Both the position numbers and the translations under genes were made by a program. This document shows, in pieces, positions 6,347 through 13,532 of a DNA stretch of 18,079 nucleotides (its first letter is position 1; the number at the start of each line of letters is the position of its first letter). Origin of the DNA: JANXVV01 sp038230975 (GTDB lineage Bacteria; Planctomycetota; Phycisphaerae; Tepidisphaerales; Tepidisphaeraceae); contig JBBRMF010000088.1 in assembly GCA_038230975.1 (NCBI GenBank), forward strand, positions 1-18,079, given 5' to 3'. The notes under the pieces were generated by a model. That model did no database searches. It was not told the DNA's origin and worked only from the letters and a program-made list of their open reading frames with translations.

Positions 6347-6862
6347 TCAATAACCGCTATAGTAGACGACGCCCTTGGCATCCACTTCGGCATTGGTCGT
6401 ATTCGGGGCAATCTGGCCGGTTGCGAGGGTGTAGACCCAGCCCACAGTCGTTGGCGTTGCCGCCTGGGCTGCGGCGAATGTCGTTCCACCCTTGGCGGCA
6501 CCCACCGGCAATGCCGGAATGCTCCGCAGGTAAGGACCGTAGATATGCGTCGCATCCTTGGCCGAAACAGGAGTGCTGTTCGTACCGTCGTTGTATCCAG
6601 TGAGCGCCAACGATAAGTTGGCCAACGTTGGATAGTTGCCACCATTTTCAGTTTGATATAAATCCAGCGCGCTTCGCAAGACCGATAGATCCTGAATCAG
6701 TGCTGCGTCGCCCGCCCCAGCAGCTCCGCGACTCATTTTCGGAATGGCGATCGCGCCGATGATCGCAATGATCACGACGACGATGACCAACTCAATCAGA
6801 CTGAATCCCGTAAATCGATTGCGGGTATTGCTCGAACGATCCTTCTTTGTTCCATTTCCCAT
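6347..6862 (-). CDS. Type IV pilin-like/GspG-like pseudopilin
   Basis: A 171-residue prepilin. A 19-residue basic leader ends in G19, followed by FSLIELVIVVVIIAIIGAIA: cleavage after Gly19 leaves Phe+1 and Glu+5 (E24), the class III signal processed by prepilin peptidase. The hydrophobic α1 helix (about 20–42) is followed by LQ-type helix DLSVLRSALDLYQTENG and a GPYLRSIPALPVG segment, a layout like major pseudopilin GspG. No cysteines are present. AGGAG six bases before ATG 6862 is among the best ribosome binding sites in the operon, fitting a highly made fibre subunit. It is the last gene, 107 bp after the PilP-like gene, and may also have its own promoter. Confidence 0.88.
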   Translation of the reverse strand: MGNGTKKDRSSNTRNRFTGFSLIELVIVVVIIAIIGAIAIPKMSRGAAGAGDAALIQDLSVLRSALDLYQTENGGNYPTLANLSLALTGYNDGTNSTPVSAKDATHIYGPYLRSIPALPVGAAKGGTTFAAAQAATPTTVGWVYTLATGQIAPNTTNAEVDAKGVVYYSGY

Positions 6863-6868
6863 GATTGT

Positions 6869-6874
6869 CTCCTC
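6869..6874 (-). promoter_or_regulatory. Ribosome binding site of the pilin gene
   Basis: GAGGAG on the − strand, with six bases between it and ATG 6862. It confirms the start and the basic 19-residue leader peptide. Confidence 0.7.
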
Positions 6875-6969
6875 GAAGCTTCTCTCGTCCCTAATCTTTT
6901 AATTCACTTACGACATCTGTTGAATCGGCCTGAAATGCGCTCGACTTGAATTCGGATTGTTTTCTATTG

Positions 6970-7590
6970 TCATTTCAGTGGGGTTGTGCCGTTTCGCGGG
7001 GCAGAGTTCTCAATCAGCGATCCTTTTCGATTCAATTTTGGATCTAGCGCAAGTCGAAGCTGTACTTGAACACCCTCACATTCAAATACAGCCGCCGTCT
7101 TGGTGACGGATAAAAGCTTAAAATCGTCAAAAACCTCCCCGACGAAGACCCCCTGGCCATCCACATTGGCATATCCACGAAGTCCCACCATCACCGCCCC
7201 AAGATGGTGCTCTCGAAATGCTTCCACCCGTTTCGGACTGGGCCCTTGGATCACAGATGCGTCGGCCACTGATGCAGGTTTGACGGGCTTGGCAACCCAG
7301 GCTTTTGAGACACCGAAAGCATTTCCCGACACGTTCGGATCCAGTTGCTGATCCTTCGCCAAAACGGCCAGCCGCTGACTAAAGTGGTGACCTGCGACAC
7401 TGGCGGATGAGGAATCATCGTGCCCCGTTCGTCCTTCTGATGCGGCAATCAGGGGCGATTGCATGAGCAGCCCCCCGCCGGCACTTGCTTCTGCCGCCTT
7501 AGGCCCCACGGATGCCCGGTCCCACACCAATCCTAAAAGGGCGACGATCATCGCGCCGCCGTAGATTTTTTGGGTACGTGTCAGTGTCAT
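6970..7590 (-). CDS. PilP/GspC-like inner-membrane protein
   Basis: The 206-residue product has one N-terminal membrane segment (about 9–25), a long low-complexity Ala/Ser-rich linker (30–125), and a C-terminal β-rich domain (about 128–182) with GAVMVGLRGYANVDGQGVFV and VFECEGVQVQLRL. A membrane anchor, flexible linker and small periplasmic β-domain is the plan of PilP/GspC proteins, which link the inner-membrane complex to the secretin. Direct similarity is weak, and identification leans on position right after pilO, with a 4-bp ATGA overlap (7587–7590). True PilP is normally a lipoprotein; here a transmembrane anchor replaces the lipobox, closer to GspC. Confidence 0.65.
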   Translation of the reverse strand: MTLTRTQKIYGGAMIVALLGLVWDRASVGPKAAEASAGGGLLMQSPLIAASEGRTGHDDSSSASVAGHHFSQRLAVLAKDQQLDPNVSGNAFGVSKAWVAKPVKPASVADASVIQGPSPKRVEAFREHHLGAVMVGLRGYANVDGQGVFVGEVFDDFKLLSVTKTAAVFECEGVQVQLRLALDPKLNRKGSLIENSAPRNGTTPLK

Positions 7591-8288
7591 TTGGCGCTCC
7601 CTTGTGCGTTGGGTCGAAGCGTCGATTCTCCCGTCGTTTGTTCGGGTCCACTGCCGTTATGCGCATTGCGATCCGTCGCTTGTTTATGAGGCTCGGTGTA
7701 CCAGATGAGATCGACGCTGAATTTGGCGCTTGCCGCCTCTTCCTGAGGACTGCCGGATAACTCAAAGGTGCTGATTCCTGTATCCGGGAACTGCGTGTGG
7801 ACCCGATGCAGCATTGCCGTAAACGCGGGGAATGATCCCGTTCCGGCCACGTGAATCGGAAGAACATCGAATCGCGTTCCGGCACTGGTTTTACCGGGCT
7901 GAACGTCATCCAGTGTCGCGCCACCTTGAGTTGCCAAATCCGTAACCAGCGCCAGCCGTTGGTTTAACAACGTAACCGGTTGCAGCTTTAGCGGACTGGC
8001 TTTGATCCGCTGCGCCGTCAATGCCGATTTCGCACGCAGATTCGCAAGAACCTTCTGCGCCTCGCTCAGATTCTCTCGCGCAATCGACAATTCACCCTGT
8101 TGCCAGCGCGCAAGAGAATGACGTTCTGTAAGAGGGTGAATGCCGAAGAAATAAATCGCGGCGGAAATAGCCAACATCGCCCCGACACCGAGGGTGTCCA
8201 TTTGTAGTGCGGTGACATTGATCGGCGACCGGACCGCGCTGGCAGGTGCCGCTTTATCGGATGAATGCAGATTCGTGGCAGGCGTCAT
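7587..8288 (-). CDS. pilO: PilO-like (GspM-like) inner-membrane assembly protein
   Basis: The 233-residue product has a cytoplasmic tail, a single membrane helix (about 33–50), a coiled-coil-prone segment (about 60–95, with LSEAQKVLANLRAKSAL), and a periplasmic α/β domain containing LPIHVAGTGSFPAFTAMLHRV. This last motif (strand–G-x-F–helix) is the ferredoxin-like core of PilO/GspM. PilO dimerises with PilN and forms the periplasmic part of the alignment complex. The gene overlaps pilN by 4 bp (ATGA 8285–8288) and the PilP-like gene by 4 bp. A Gly/Thr/Ser-rich tail of about 35 residues extends beyond the usual fold. Confidence 0.75.
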   Translation of the reverse strand: MTPATNLHSSDKAAPASAVRSPINVTALQMDTLGVGAMLAISAAIYFFGIHPLTERHSLARWQQGELSIARENLSEAQKVLANLRAKSALTAQRIKASPLKLQPVTLLNQRLALVTDLATQGGATLDDVQPGKTSAGTRFDVLPIHVAGTGSFPAFTAMLHRVHTQFPDTGISTFELSGSPQEEAASAKFSVDLIWYTEPHKQATDRNAHNGSGPEQTTGESTLRPNAQGSAK

Positions 8289-8980
8289 TGTATGTTGTCT
8301 CCCACGCTTGAAAGTTCCGCAACATGGTTATCGCGTGCGCGAACCGGAGCAGCAGCAGGTTTCGGTTTCATCGGCGAGGGCGCATCGGCGGTCATTTTTA
8401 CGCGGCATTCGACCTGAAAACCAATGGCTTCACCGGCAAGGAATAATTCTCGACTGGTCTTCAAAAGCGAGACGGATTCGAACAGTCCCGTTTCTTCCAA
8501 CCGCAATGCGAACTGCGATACTGCGGCCTGCGTTTTCCCGTAACCCTTCAACTTCAGCAAAGGAACGGGAATTGACGCTTCGGATATAGCCGGCACACTT
8601 TGCGGCGATGTCGAAGCCGCGTCCAACCCGCACTGATTCAGCACCAGGTTGTCGCCCCGCAGATTTGCGACCAAAGCCAGGAGCATGCTCCAATCCGGCT
8701 GCCCATTCACGGCCTGATTGGCACGCAAGACCGATTGCGTTTCATTAAACGCAACACGTTGTCGGGCGATGGATTTGGTCAGCTCGTCCACGTCTCCGTG
8801 TACCAGTGCAAGCTGGCGTGGTAGATCGTGTCCGTCGTTTCCCCAGAGTACATGCCAAGTTCCATAAATGACCGTCAACAGCACGGTATAAATTGATAGA
8901 ACGCGTATCCAGGTTTTCCGGCGCGCGTAAAGCTTGCGCTGCTGGCGATGCCGAATCGGGATGAGGTTTACGCTGTTCAT
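8285..8980 (-). CDS. pilN: PilN-like inner-membrane assembly protein
   Basis: The 231-residue product starts with SVNLIPIRHRQQRK, the short cytoplasmic 'NL(L/I)P' motif by which PilN docks into a groove of PilM. A membrane helix (about 26–46) and a coiled-coil-prone stretch (58–82) follow, then a periplasmic domain with LLKLKGYGKTQAAVSQFALRL and TGLFESVSLLKT, matching the ferredoxin-like fold of PilN/GspL. A Pro/Ala-rich tail ends the protein. It starts 40 bp after the pilM stop and overlaps pilO by 4 bp. The ribosome binding site is weak (AAGACG), so read-through coupling from pilM may matter. Confidence 0.82.
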   Translation of the reverse strand: MNSVNLIPIRHRQQRKLYARRKTWIRVLSIYTVLLTVIYGTWHVLWGNDGHDLPRQLALVHGDVDELTKSIARQRVAFNETQSVLRANQAVNGQPDWSMLLALVANLRGDNLVLNQCGLDAASTSPQSVPAISEASIPVPLLKLKGYGKTQAAVSQFALRLEETGLFESVSLLKTSRELFLAGEAIGFQVECRVKMTADAPSPMKPKPAAAPVRARDNHVAELSSVGDNIQ

Positions 8981-9020
8981 TCGTCTTATTTCGTGGGCAT
9001 CAGGGTTGGTTCATTTCGTA

Positions 9021-10097
9021 TCACGATGGCTCGCGAAATTGCGACAAACCGGCGGCTACCGTCAAACTCGCGTTACACTCGCTGGCGGTCAAAGAATTAG
9101 AAGTCTCCAATTGCGCCGGGGAAACAACACTGCATTCCAAACCGATTCGTCTGGACATATGTTCTGCGATTCCCGGAATCATCGCCCCGCCGCCCATGAG
9201 CAGCAGTCGCGAAGTCGGCGATTCCGGATACTGATGGCTCGTATAGGAAACGGACTCCAGCAATTCCTGCGAAACCACTTCGAAATGAGCCTCCGCAGTG
9301 ACTCGAACTTCGTTCTGCAGTTCGATCGGCACCTTGGGCATCCCTCGCGCATCGGCCGGTGCTTTTGCTGCGAGTCCGGAAAAACTCAAAATGTGTTGTG
9401 CGAGTGCCGAAGAGATTTTGAGTTCGGTCTCCATCGTCGTATTCAGATTTTTAAGTGCTGCTTCGGTCAACAGACGCTCGTAAATCACAATGCCGTGGTG
9501 CAACATGACGAGCAAGGCACCATTCCAGCCCAGCTCCAGCAGTATGACGATTCCCGTTGCGTCTTCCGCATCGCAGGCGCAGGCGCGCGCCATGGCCCAA
9601 GAGCGGGTATCGAGCGCGACGACGTCCAGTTCTGCCGTCGCGAAAAGATCCATCAGTGCGTCCGCCTCTGAATGGGCAAACGCGACAGCCATGACGTTGG
9701 TCGTTCGCGCCGCTCGGGCCGCCGCCGGCAAATCCCAGTAGGCCATTTCAAATGTCTGGGGATCGCATTTGTAGGCGCGGGAAAATTCCATGCGGGCCAC
9801 GGCATCCAGGGAAACACCTGCGCCTCTTAAAGGCAGTTCCATTGTGCCGTTGATTTGTTTGTCACCGGGAACCGCCAGGACAATTTGGTTGCCCGAAAAC
9901 GAACGGCGATACAGCACCTCTGACAGGCGACGGACCTCAGCGCCGGTTAAAGGCGAATTGATCTCGATGCGTGGGAATTGGGCTGTCGCCACAACCTGCC
10001 ATCCGCGCGAGCCTTGGCGCATTTGAACAGCCTTGATGTTTTGACCGCCAATGTCGACACCGATATGCGTTCGTTCACTGCTTTTGAATAACGGCAT
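9021..10097 (-). CDS. pilM: PilM, actin-like cytoplasmic pilus assembly ATP-binding protein
   Basis: The 358-residue product has an actin/FtsA-like fold. The phosphate-1 motif is HIGVDIGGQNIKAVQM (11–26), and the adenosine/phosphate-2 motif is LLLMGGGAMIPG near 295–305. PilM forms the cytoplasmic ring that binds the N-terminus of PilN and connects it to the PilB motor. The length matches the family. Start ATG 10097 overlaps the pilC stop by one base (TAATG), with GGAGG six bases upstream, so it is translated efficiently and coupled. Codon use is like its neighbours. Confidence 0.93.
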   Translation of the reverse strand: MPLFKSSERTHIGVDIGGQNIKAVQMRQGSRGWQVVATAQFPRIEINSPLTGAEVRRLSEVLYRRSFSGNQIVLAVPGDKQINGTMELPLRGAGVSLDAVARMEFSRAYKCDPQTFEMAYWDLPAAARAARTTNVMAVAFAHSEADALMDLFATAELDVVALDTRSWAMARACACDAEDATGIVILLELGWNGALLVMLHHGIVIYERLLTEAALKNLNTTMETELKISSALAQHILSFSGLAAKAPADARGMPKVPIELQNEVRVTAEAHFEVVSQELLESVSYTSHQYPESPTSRLLLMGGGAMIPGIAEHMSRRIGLECSVVSPAQLETSNSLTASECNASLTVAAGLSQFREPS

Positions 10098-11317
10098 TAT
10101 CCACCTCCCCGCGCAGCGGCCGTCAGATCAAACAACGGCAGGAACATGCTGAGCGCCACGCCACCGACAAGCACACCGAGCACGATGAGGATCAAAGGTT
10201 CGATAATGCTGGTCAACGATTTCATCACCACTTCATTCTCTTCGTCCATGAAGTCGGCCATGTTGAGAAGAAGCGGCCCGACCTGACCACTTCGTTCGCC
10301 GTTGCGTAAGGCCTCGTAAACGTTGGAGGGGATCAGATCCTCACGGGAAAACGCCGAACTGATCGGTTCACCGCAGACCACCGCCTGTTCCGCGCGGGAT
10401 AGAAGGTCCGCATAATGATGATTCATCGTGCCGAGCCGCGCCAGCCGTATTGCGTCCAATAACTGGACTCGGCTTTGCACCAGGACTCCCAGCGTTCGAA
10501 CCAGTTGCGCAGTAATGAAGTTTCTCACGAGGATTCCGAACTTGGGGAAGCGAATCACCAGTGTGTCGATGGATCGCTTGCCCGAGTTGGACCCGAGCCA
10601 CGCTTTAGTTCCCACGACGATGGCCACAAGTCCGATCAGGATGGCCCACCAATCGTTCCGCATGATATCACTGAGGCCCATCAGGAACTTGGTGGAGGGA
10701 GGCAGCGGTGAATCAAGTGTTTTGAATAGATCCGCAAAACGCGGGAGCACGAACGTCAGCATCGTGATCATCACGTTGATCGATACCACAATCAAAAGGC
10801 ATGGATAGACCATCGCCCCGATGATGGCGCTGCGAGTATGTACCTGTTTCTTGGTGAGGTTCGCCATTCTGTCGAGCATGGCCGACAGATTCCCGCCTGT
10901 TTCACCGGCCTCAATCATGCTGCGAATAATCGGGTCGAAATAGCGCGGGTGCATCTCCAGCGCGCCGGACAGTGGAGTTCCTTCTTCCACGCGCGAGTGA
11001 ATATTGGTCAGGACATCTTTCCAGGGCCCCGGCTTGACCTGACGAGCGAGTGCTTCCAGGGCCTGCGTCAGCGGAATACCGCAACCGACCAGCACATGAA
11101 GTTGGCGGGAAAACATCGCGAGGTATTTTAATCGCTTGCCACGCCCAATTCCCCCGCGAACCTTCTTTGTGGTGACCGCCTGGGACGCCGGGCCGATTTC
11201 CGTGACGAAAAATCCCTGACGGCGAAGATTCTCGACTGCCTCATGGGTATCTTTTGCTTCGGTGACGTCGTGAACCGTCTGACCGCTCTTATCCATCGCC
11301 TGATAGACAAACTTCAT
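10097..11317 (-). CDS. pilC: PilC/GspF inner-membrane platform protein
   Basis: The 406-residue product is a type II secretion F-domain protein. It opens with FVYQAMDKSGQ, typical of the family, and contains two repeats of the helical T2SSF domain (about 68–190 and 270–395), each followed by hydrophobic segments (around 165–190, 215–235 and 375–398). Recognisable pieces are FSRQLHVLVGCGIPLTQALEAL, MIEAGETGGNLSAMLDRMA, and in the second repeat ALRNGERSGQVGPLLLNMAD. The protein is the membrane platform on which the ATPase acts to extract pilins. It overlaps pilB by 4 bp (ATGA) and has GGAGG four bases before the start. Confidence 0.95.
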   Translation of the reverse strand: MKFVYQAMDKSGQTVHDVTEAKDTHEAVENLRRQGFFVTEIGPASQAVTTKKVRGGIGRGKRLKYLAMFSRQLHVLVGCGIPLTQALEALARQVKPGPWKDVLTNIHSRVEEGTPLSGALEMHPRYFDPIIRSMIEAGETGGNLSAMLDRMANLTKKQVHTRSAIIGAMVYPCLLIVVSINVMITMLTFVLPRFADLFKTLDSPLPPSTKFLMGLSDIMRNDWWAILIGLVAIVVGTKAWLGSNSGKRSIDTLVIRFPKFGILVRNFITAQLVRTLGVLVQSRVQLLDAIRLARLGTMNHHYADLLSRAEQAVVCGEPISSAFSREDLIPSNVYEALRNGERSGQVGPLLLNMADFMDEENEVVMKSLTSIIEPLILIVLGVLVGGVALSMFLPLFDLTAAARGGG

Positions 11318-13110
11318 GCGGCCTCCAAACTGGCAGGTGCCGCGATCGCATTGGGGGACGACTTCGATTTCGATGTCTCTTTGCCACCGGCGTCTTCGTT
11401 ATGCGTGACGCTCAGCACTTCCTCGAGACTCGCTTTACCGGCCAACGAGATCAAGACTCCTTCCTCGCGCAGTGAAAGGAATCCACTCCGCCGGGCCTCA
11501 TCGCGCAGTTCATGCGATGCCGCGGCCCGATGGATCATCCGGCGAACCTCGGGCGTGGTTTCCATCACCTCGTACACACCGACGCGGCCTTTGCATCCGC
11601 TGTCGTGGCACTGAGGGCAGCCGCCGCCTTTTCGAAACGCACGACCGTTCTGGTCGGTGATCCCCGCGTCGGCGAGTACGATTTCAGACGGATAGTATTT
11701 CGTGGCACAACTCGGGCAGATCGTGCGAGCCAATCGCTGAGCGACGACTCCGTTGAGCGCGCTTGAAAGCAAGTAAGGTTCAATCCCCATGTCGAGCAAT
11801 CGCGCGACGGCACCCGCGGCATCGTTGGTATGCAAGGTCGCCAGCACGAGGTGCCCCGTCAATGCCGCCTGCACCGCCACGCGCGCGGTTTCTTCATCGC
11901 GAATCTCACCGACCATGATGATGTCCGGGTCTTGTCGCAGAATGCTGCGCAGGGCGCGGGCGAACGTCAGGCCGATCGCCTCCTGCACATGAACCTGATT
12001 GATTAGATCGAGCTGATATTCAACGGGGTCTTCAATCGTGATGATGTTTCGTTCGGGACTGCGAAGGAGTTCCAGCCCACTGTAGAGCGTTGTGGTTTTG
12101 CCGCTTCCCGTGGGCCCGGTCACCAGCACAAGCCCGTGCGGACGTTTGAGCATGCGCTGGAACATTTCCATCGCCGCCGGCCGCATGCCCAGGTCTTCCA
12201 TCCGAACGCGCAGGTTCGATTTGTCGAGGATTCGCAGCACCAGTTTCTCACCCAGCAACGTCGGCATGCTGCTGACGCGCAGATCGATGTCCCGCCCTTC
12301 GGAAACAATTCTTACGCGCCCTTCCTGCGGAAGGCGCTTCTCGGCAATATCCATTTTCCCGATGACTTTGATGCGCGAGGTGATCGCGCCGTGCATGCCC
12401 GCCGGCGGTTTCATCAGATCGCGCAGCACCCCGTCAATGCGGTATCGGATACGGGTGCCCTTTTTTTCCGGCTCAATGTGAATGTCACTTGCTTTGTCGC
12501 GAATGGCGGTCTGCAAGGCGATGTTCACCAGATTGATGATCGGGCTTCCGGCGATCATCCGATCGAGATCCGTCACCGGGCCTTCATCGGTCTGCTCTTT
12601 GAGCACGACTTCGACATCGGAGATTTCCAGTGATGTCAGGAATGCATCGACACTGGTACTGCTGTCCCCGTATTTGCCGAGAAATTCCCGGATGTTTGCT
12701 TCAAGTGCCAGCACCGCGTGGATCTTGCAGCCGGTGAGCTTGCGCAGGCGGTCGATTTTCGGCAGGAGCTGCGGTTCGGTCATCGCAACCGTCAACGTAC
12801 CATGCACTTTGAACAGCGGAATCGCCATCAACTTTTCCGCTTCATCCTTACCGATGACTTTCACCAGCCCAGGGTCCATTAACCCATGCCGCAACTGGCA
12901 ACCCATGACCCCAAGGCACTTGGCGAGCACGTGAACCAACGAACCGCTGCTGATAAATCCCTGCTCAACTAATAATTCCCCGAGTACCCGGCCGGTGGCT
13001 TTCTGCTGGGCCAGCGCGCGGCTCAACTGCTCGGCCGAGAGCACGCCTTCTTTTACGAGCGCGTCGCCGATCCGAACTTTCGGCGGAGATTTTGGTGAGG
13101 CAGTAGCCAT
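11314..13110 (-). CDS. pilB: PilB/GspE assembly ATPase with MshEN-like N-terminus
   Basis: The 598-residue hexameric motor powers pilin polymerisation. Residues 13–36 (R-I-G … G-V-L … L … Q) fit the MshEN c-di-GMP-binding motif; a second, degenerate copy spans about 42–65. The ATPase core has Walker A GPTGSGKT (332–339), Asp box IITIEDPVE (357–364), Walker B DPDIIMVGEIRD (394–405) and His box GHLVLATLHT (419–428). A zinc-type tetracysteine follows: C465, C468, C498, C501. The ~30-residue tail is Ser/Lys/Ala-rich and probably disordered. PilT-type ATPases lack this N-terminal layout, so this is an extension ATPase. ATG 13110 has a weak ribosome binding site (GGA) next to a small hairpin. The pilC gene overlaps its end by 4 bp. 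Confidence 0.96.
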   Translation of the reverse strand: MATASPKSPPKVRIGDALVKEGVLSAEQLSRALAQQKATGRVLGELLVEQGFISSGSLVHVLAKCLGVMGCQLRHGLMDPGLVKVIGKDEAEKLMAIPLFKVHGTLTVAMTEPQLLPKIDRLRKLTGCKIHAVLALEANIREFLGKYGDSSTSVDAFLTSLEISDVEVVLKEQTDEGPVTDLDRMIAGSPIINLVNIALQTAIRDKASDIHIEPEKKGTRIRYRIDGVLRDLMKPPAGMHGAITSRIKVIGKMDIAEKRLPQEGRVRIVSEGRDIDLRVSSMPTLLGEKLVLRILDKSNLRVRMEDLGMRPAAMEMFQRMLKRPHGLVLVTGPTGSGKTTTLYSGLELLRSPERNIITIEDPVEYQLDLINQVHVQEAIGLTFARALRSILRQDPDIIMVGEIRDEETARVAVQAALTGHLVLATLHTNDAAGAVARLLDMGIEPYLLSSALNGVVAQRLARTICPSCATKYYPSEIVLADAGITDQNGRAFRKGGGCPQCHDSGCKGRVGVYEVMETTPEVRRMIHRAAASHELRDEARRSGFLSLREEGVLISLAGKASLEEVLSVTHNEDAGGKETSKSKSSPNAIAAPASLEAA

Positions 13111-13154
13111 GATAGCGATTCCGTCCGGTAAGGCGGACCCGACTCAAAATTCGC

Positions 13155-13175
13155 AGGTTCCGCTGTGCGGAACCT
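13155..13175 (-). terminator. Hairpin between the STAS gene and pilB; terminator or attenuator
   Basis: AGGTTCCGC (13155–13163) and GCGGAACCT (13167–13175) form a perfect 9-bp stem with a TGT loop. On the − strand GCGAATTTTGAG follows, a short T-run four bases after the stem. It would partly stop transcription leaving the STAS gene, giving less pilB than kinase/STAS message, or mark the end of a separate kinase–STAS transcript. The T-run is short, so full termination is unlikely. Confidence 0.45.
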
Positions 13176-13196
13176 ATACGCATCACGAACGGTTAT

Positions 13197-13532
13197 TTAC
13201 AGGAAGCTTCTGGCCGCACTTCCGACGTCTTCAAAGTGTTCGAAGAGACCCGAAAGTTGAGTGAGTTCGAGCACTTCCCGAACGGTTTTGTTGGCTGCGC
13301 ACAGCTTGAGAGCCTGGCCGCCTTCTGACATTTCCTCAGTCACTTCCACAAGTGCTTCAAGTCCACGGCTGTCTACAAAGGGGATCGCCTCCAAGTCCAG
13401 TACGATGCGGCCGAGGCTCGCGCCGGAGGCTTCGATAATCGCGGTTTTCACTTGATCGGCATCCTGACCGCACAGCGGGCCCTGCGGTCGAATAATGGTG
13501 ATCGCACCTTGTCGTTGCGTTTGTATGTCCAT
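13197..13532 (-). CDS. STAS-domain protein, anti-sigma-factor antagonist type
   Basis: The 111-residue single-domain protein matches SpoIIAA-like STAS domains: strand ITIIRPQGPLCGQDA, then IVLDLEAIPFVDSRGLEAL, then ALKLCAANKTVREVLELTQL and a C-terminal helix. S55 in FVDSRGLE aligns with the serine phosphorylated in partner-switching antagonists. Such proteins bind anti-sigma kinases or other signalling partners depending on phosphorylation. No RsbW/SpoIIAB-type kinase is in the window; the only kinase is the coupled histidine kinase upstream. ATG 13532 overlaps its stop by one base (TGATG), with GGAGG seven bases before the start. Confidence 0.9.
   Translation of the reverse strand: MDIQTQRQGAITIIRPQGPLCGQDADQVKTAIIEASGASLGRIVLDLEAIPFVDSRGLEALVEVTEEMSEGGQALKLCAANKTVREVLELTQLSGLFEHFEDVGSAARSFL

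Noticed and set aside
8934..9671. A 245-codon open frame on the + strand
   Set aside because: Antisense to pilM; Arg/Gln/His-rich translation with no domain.
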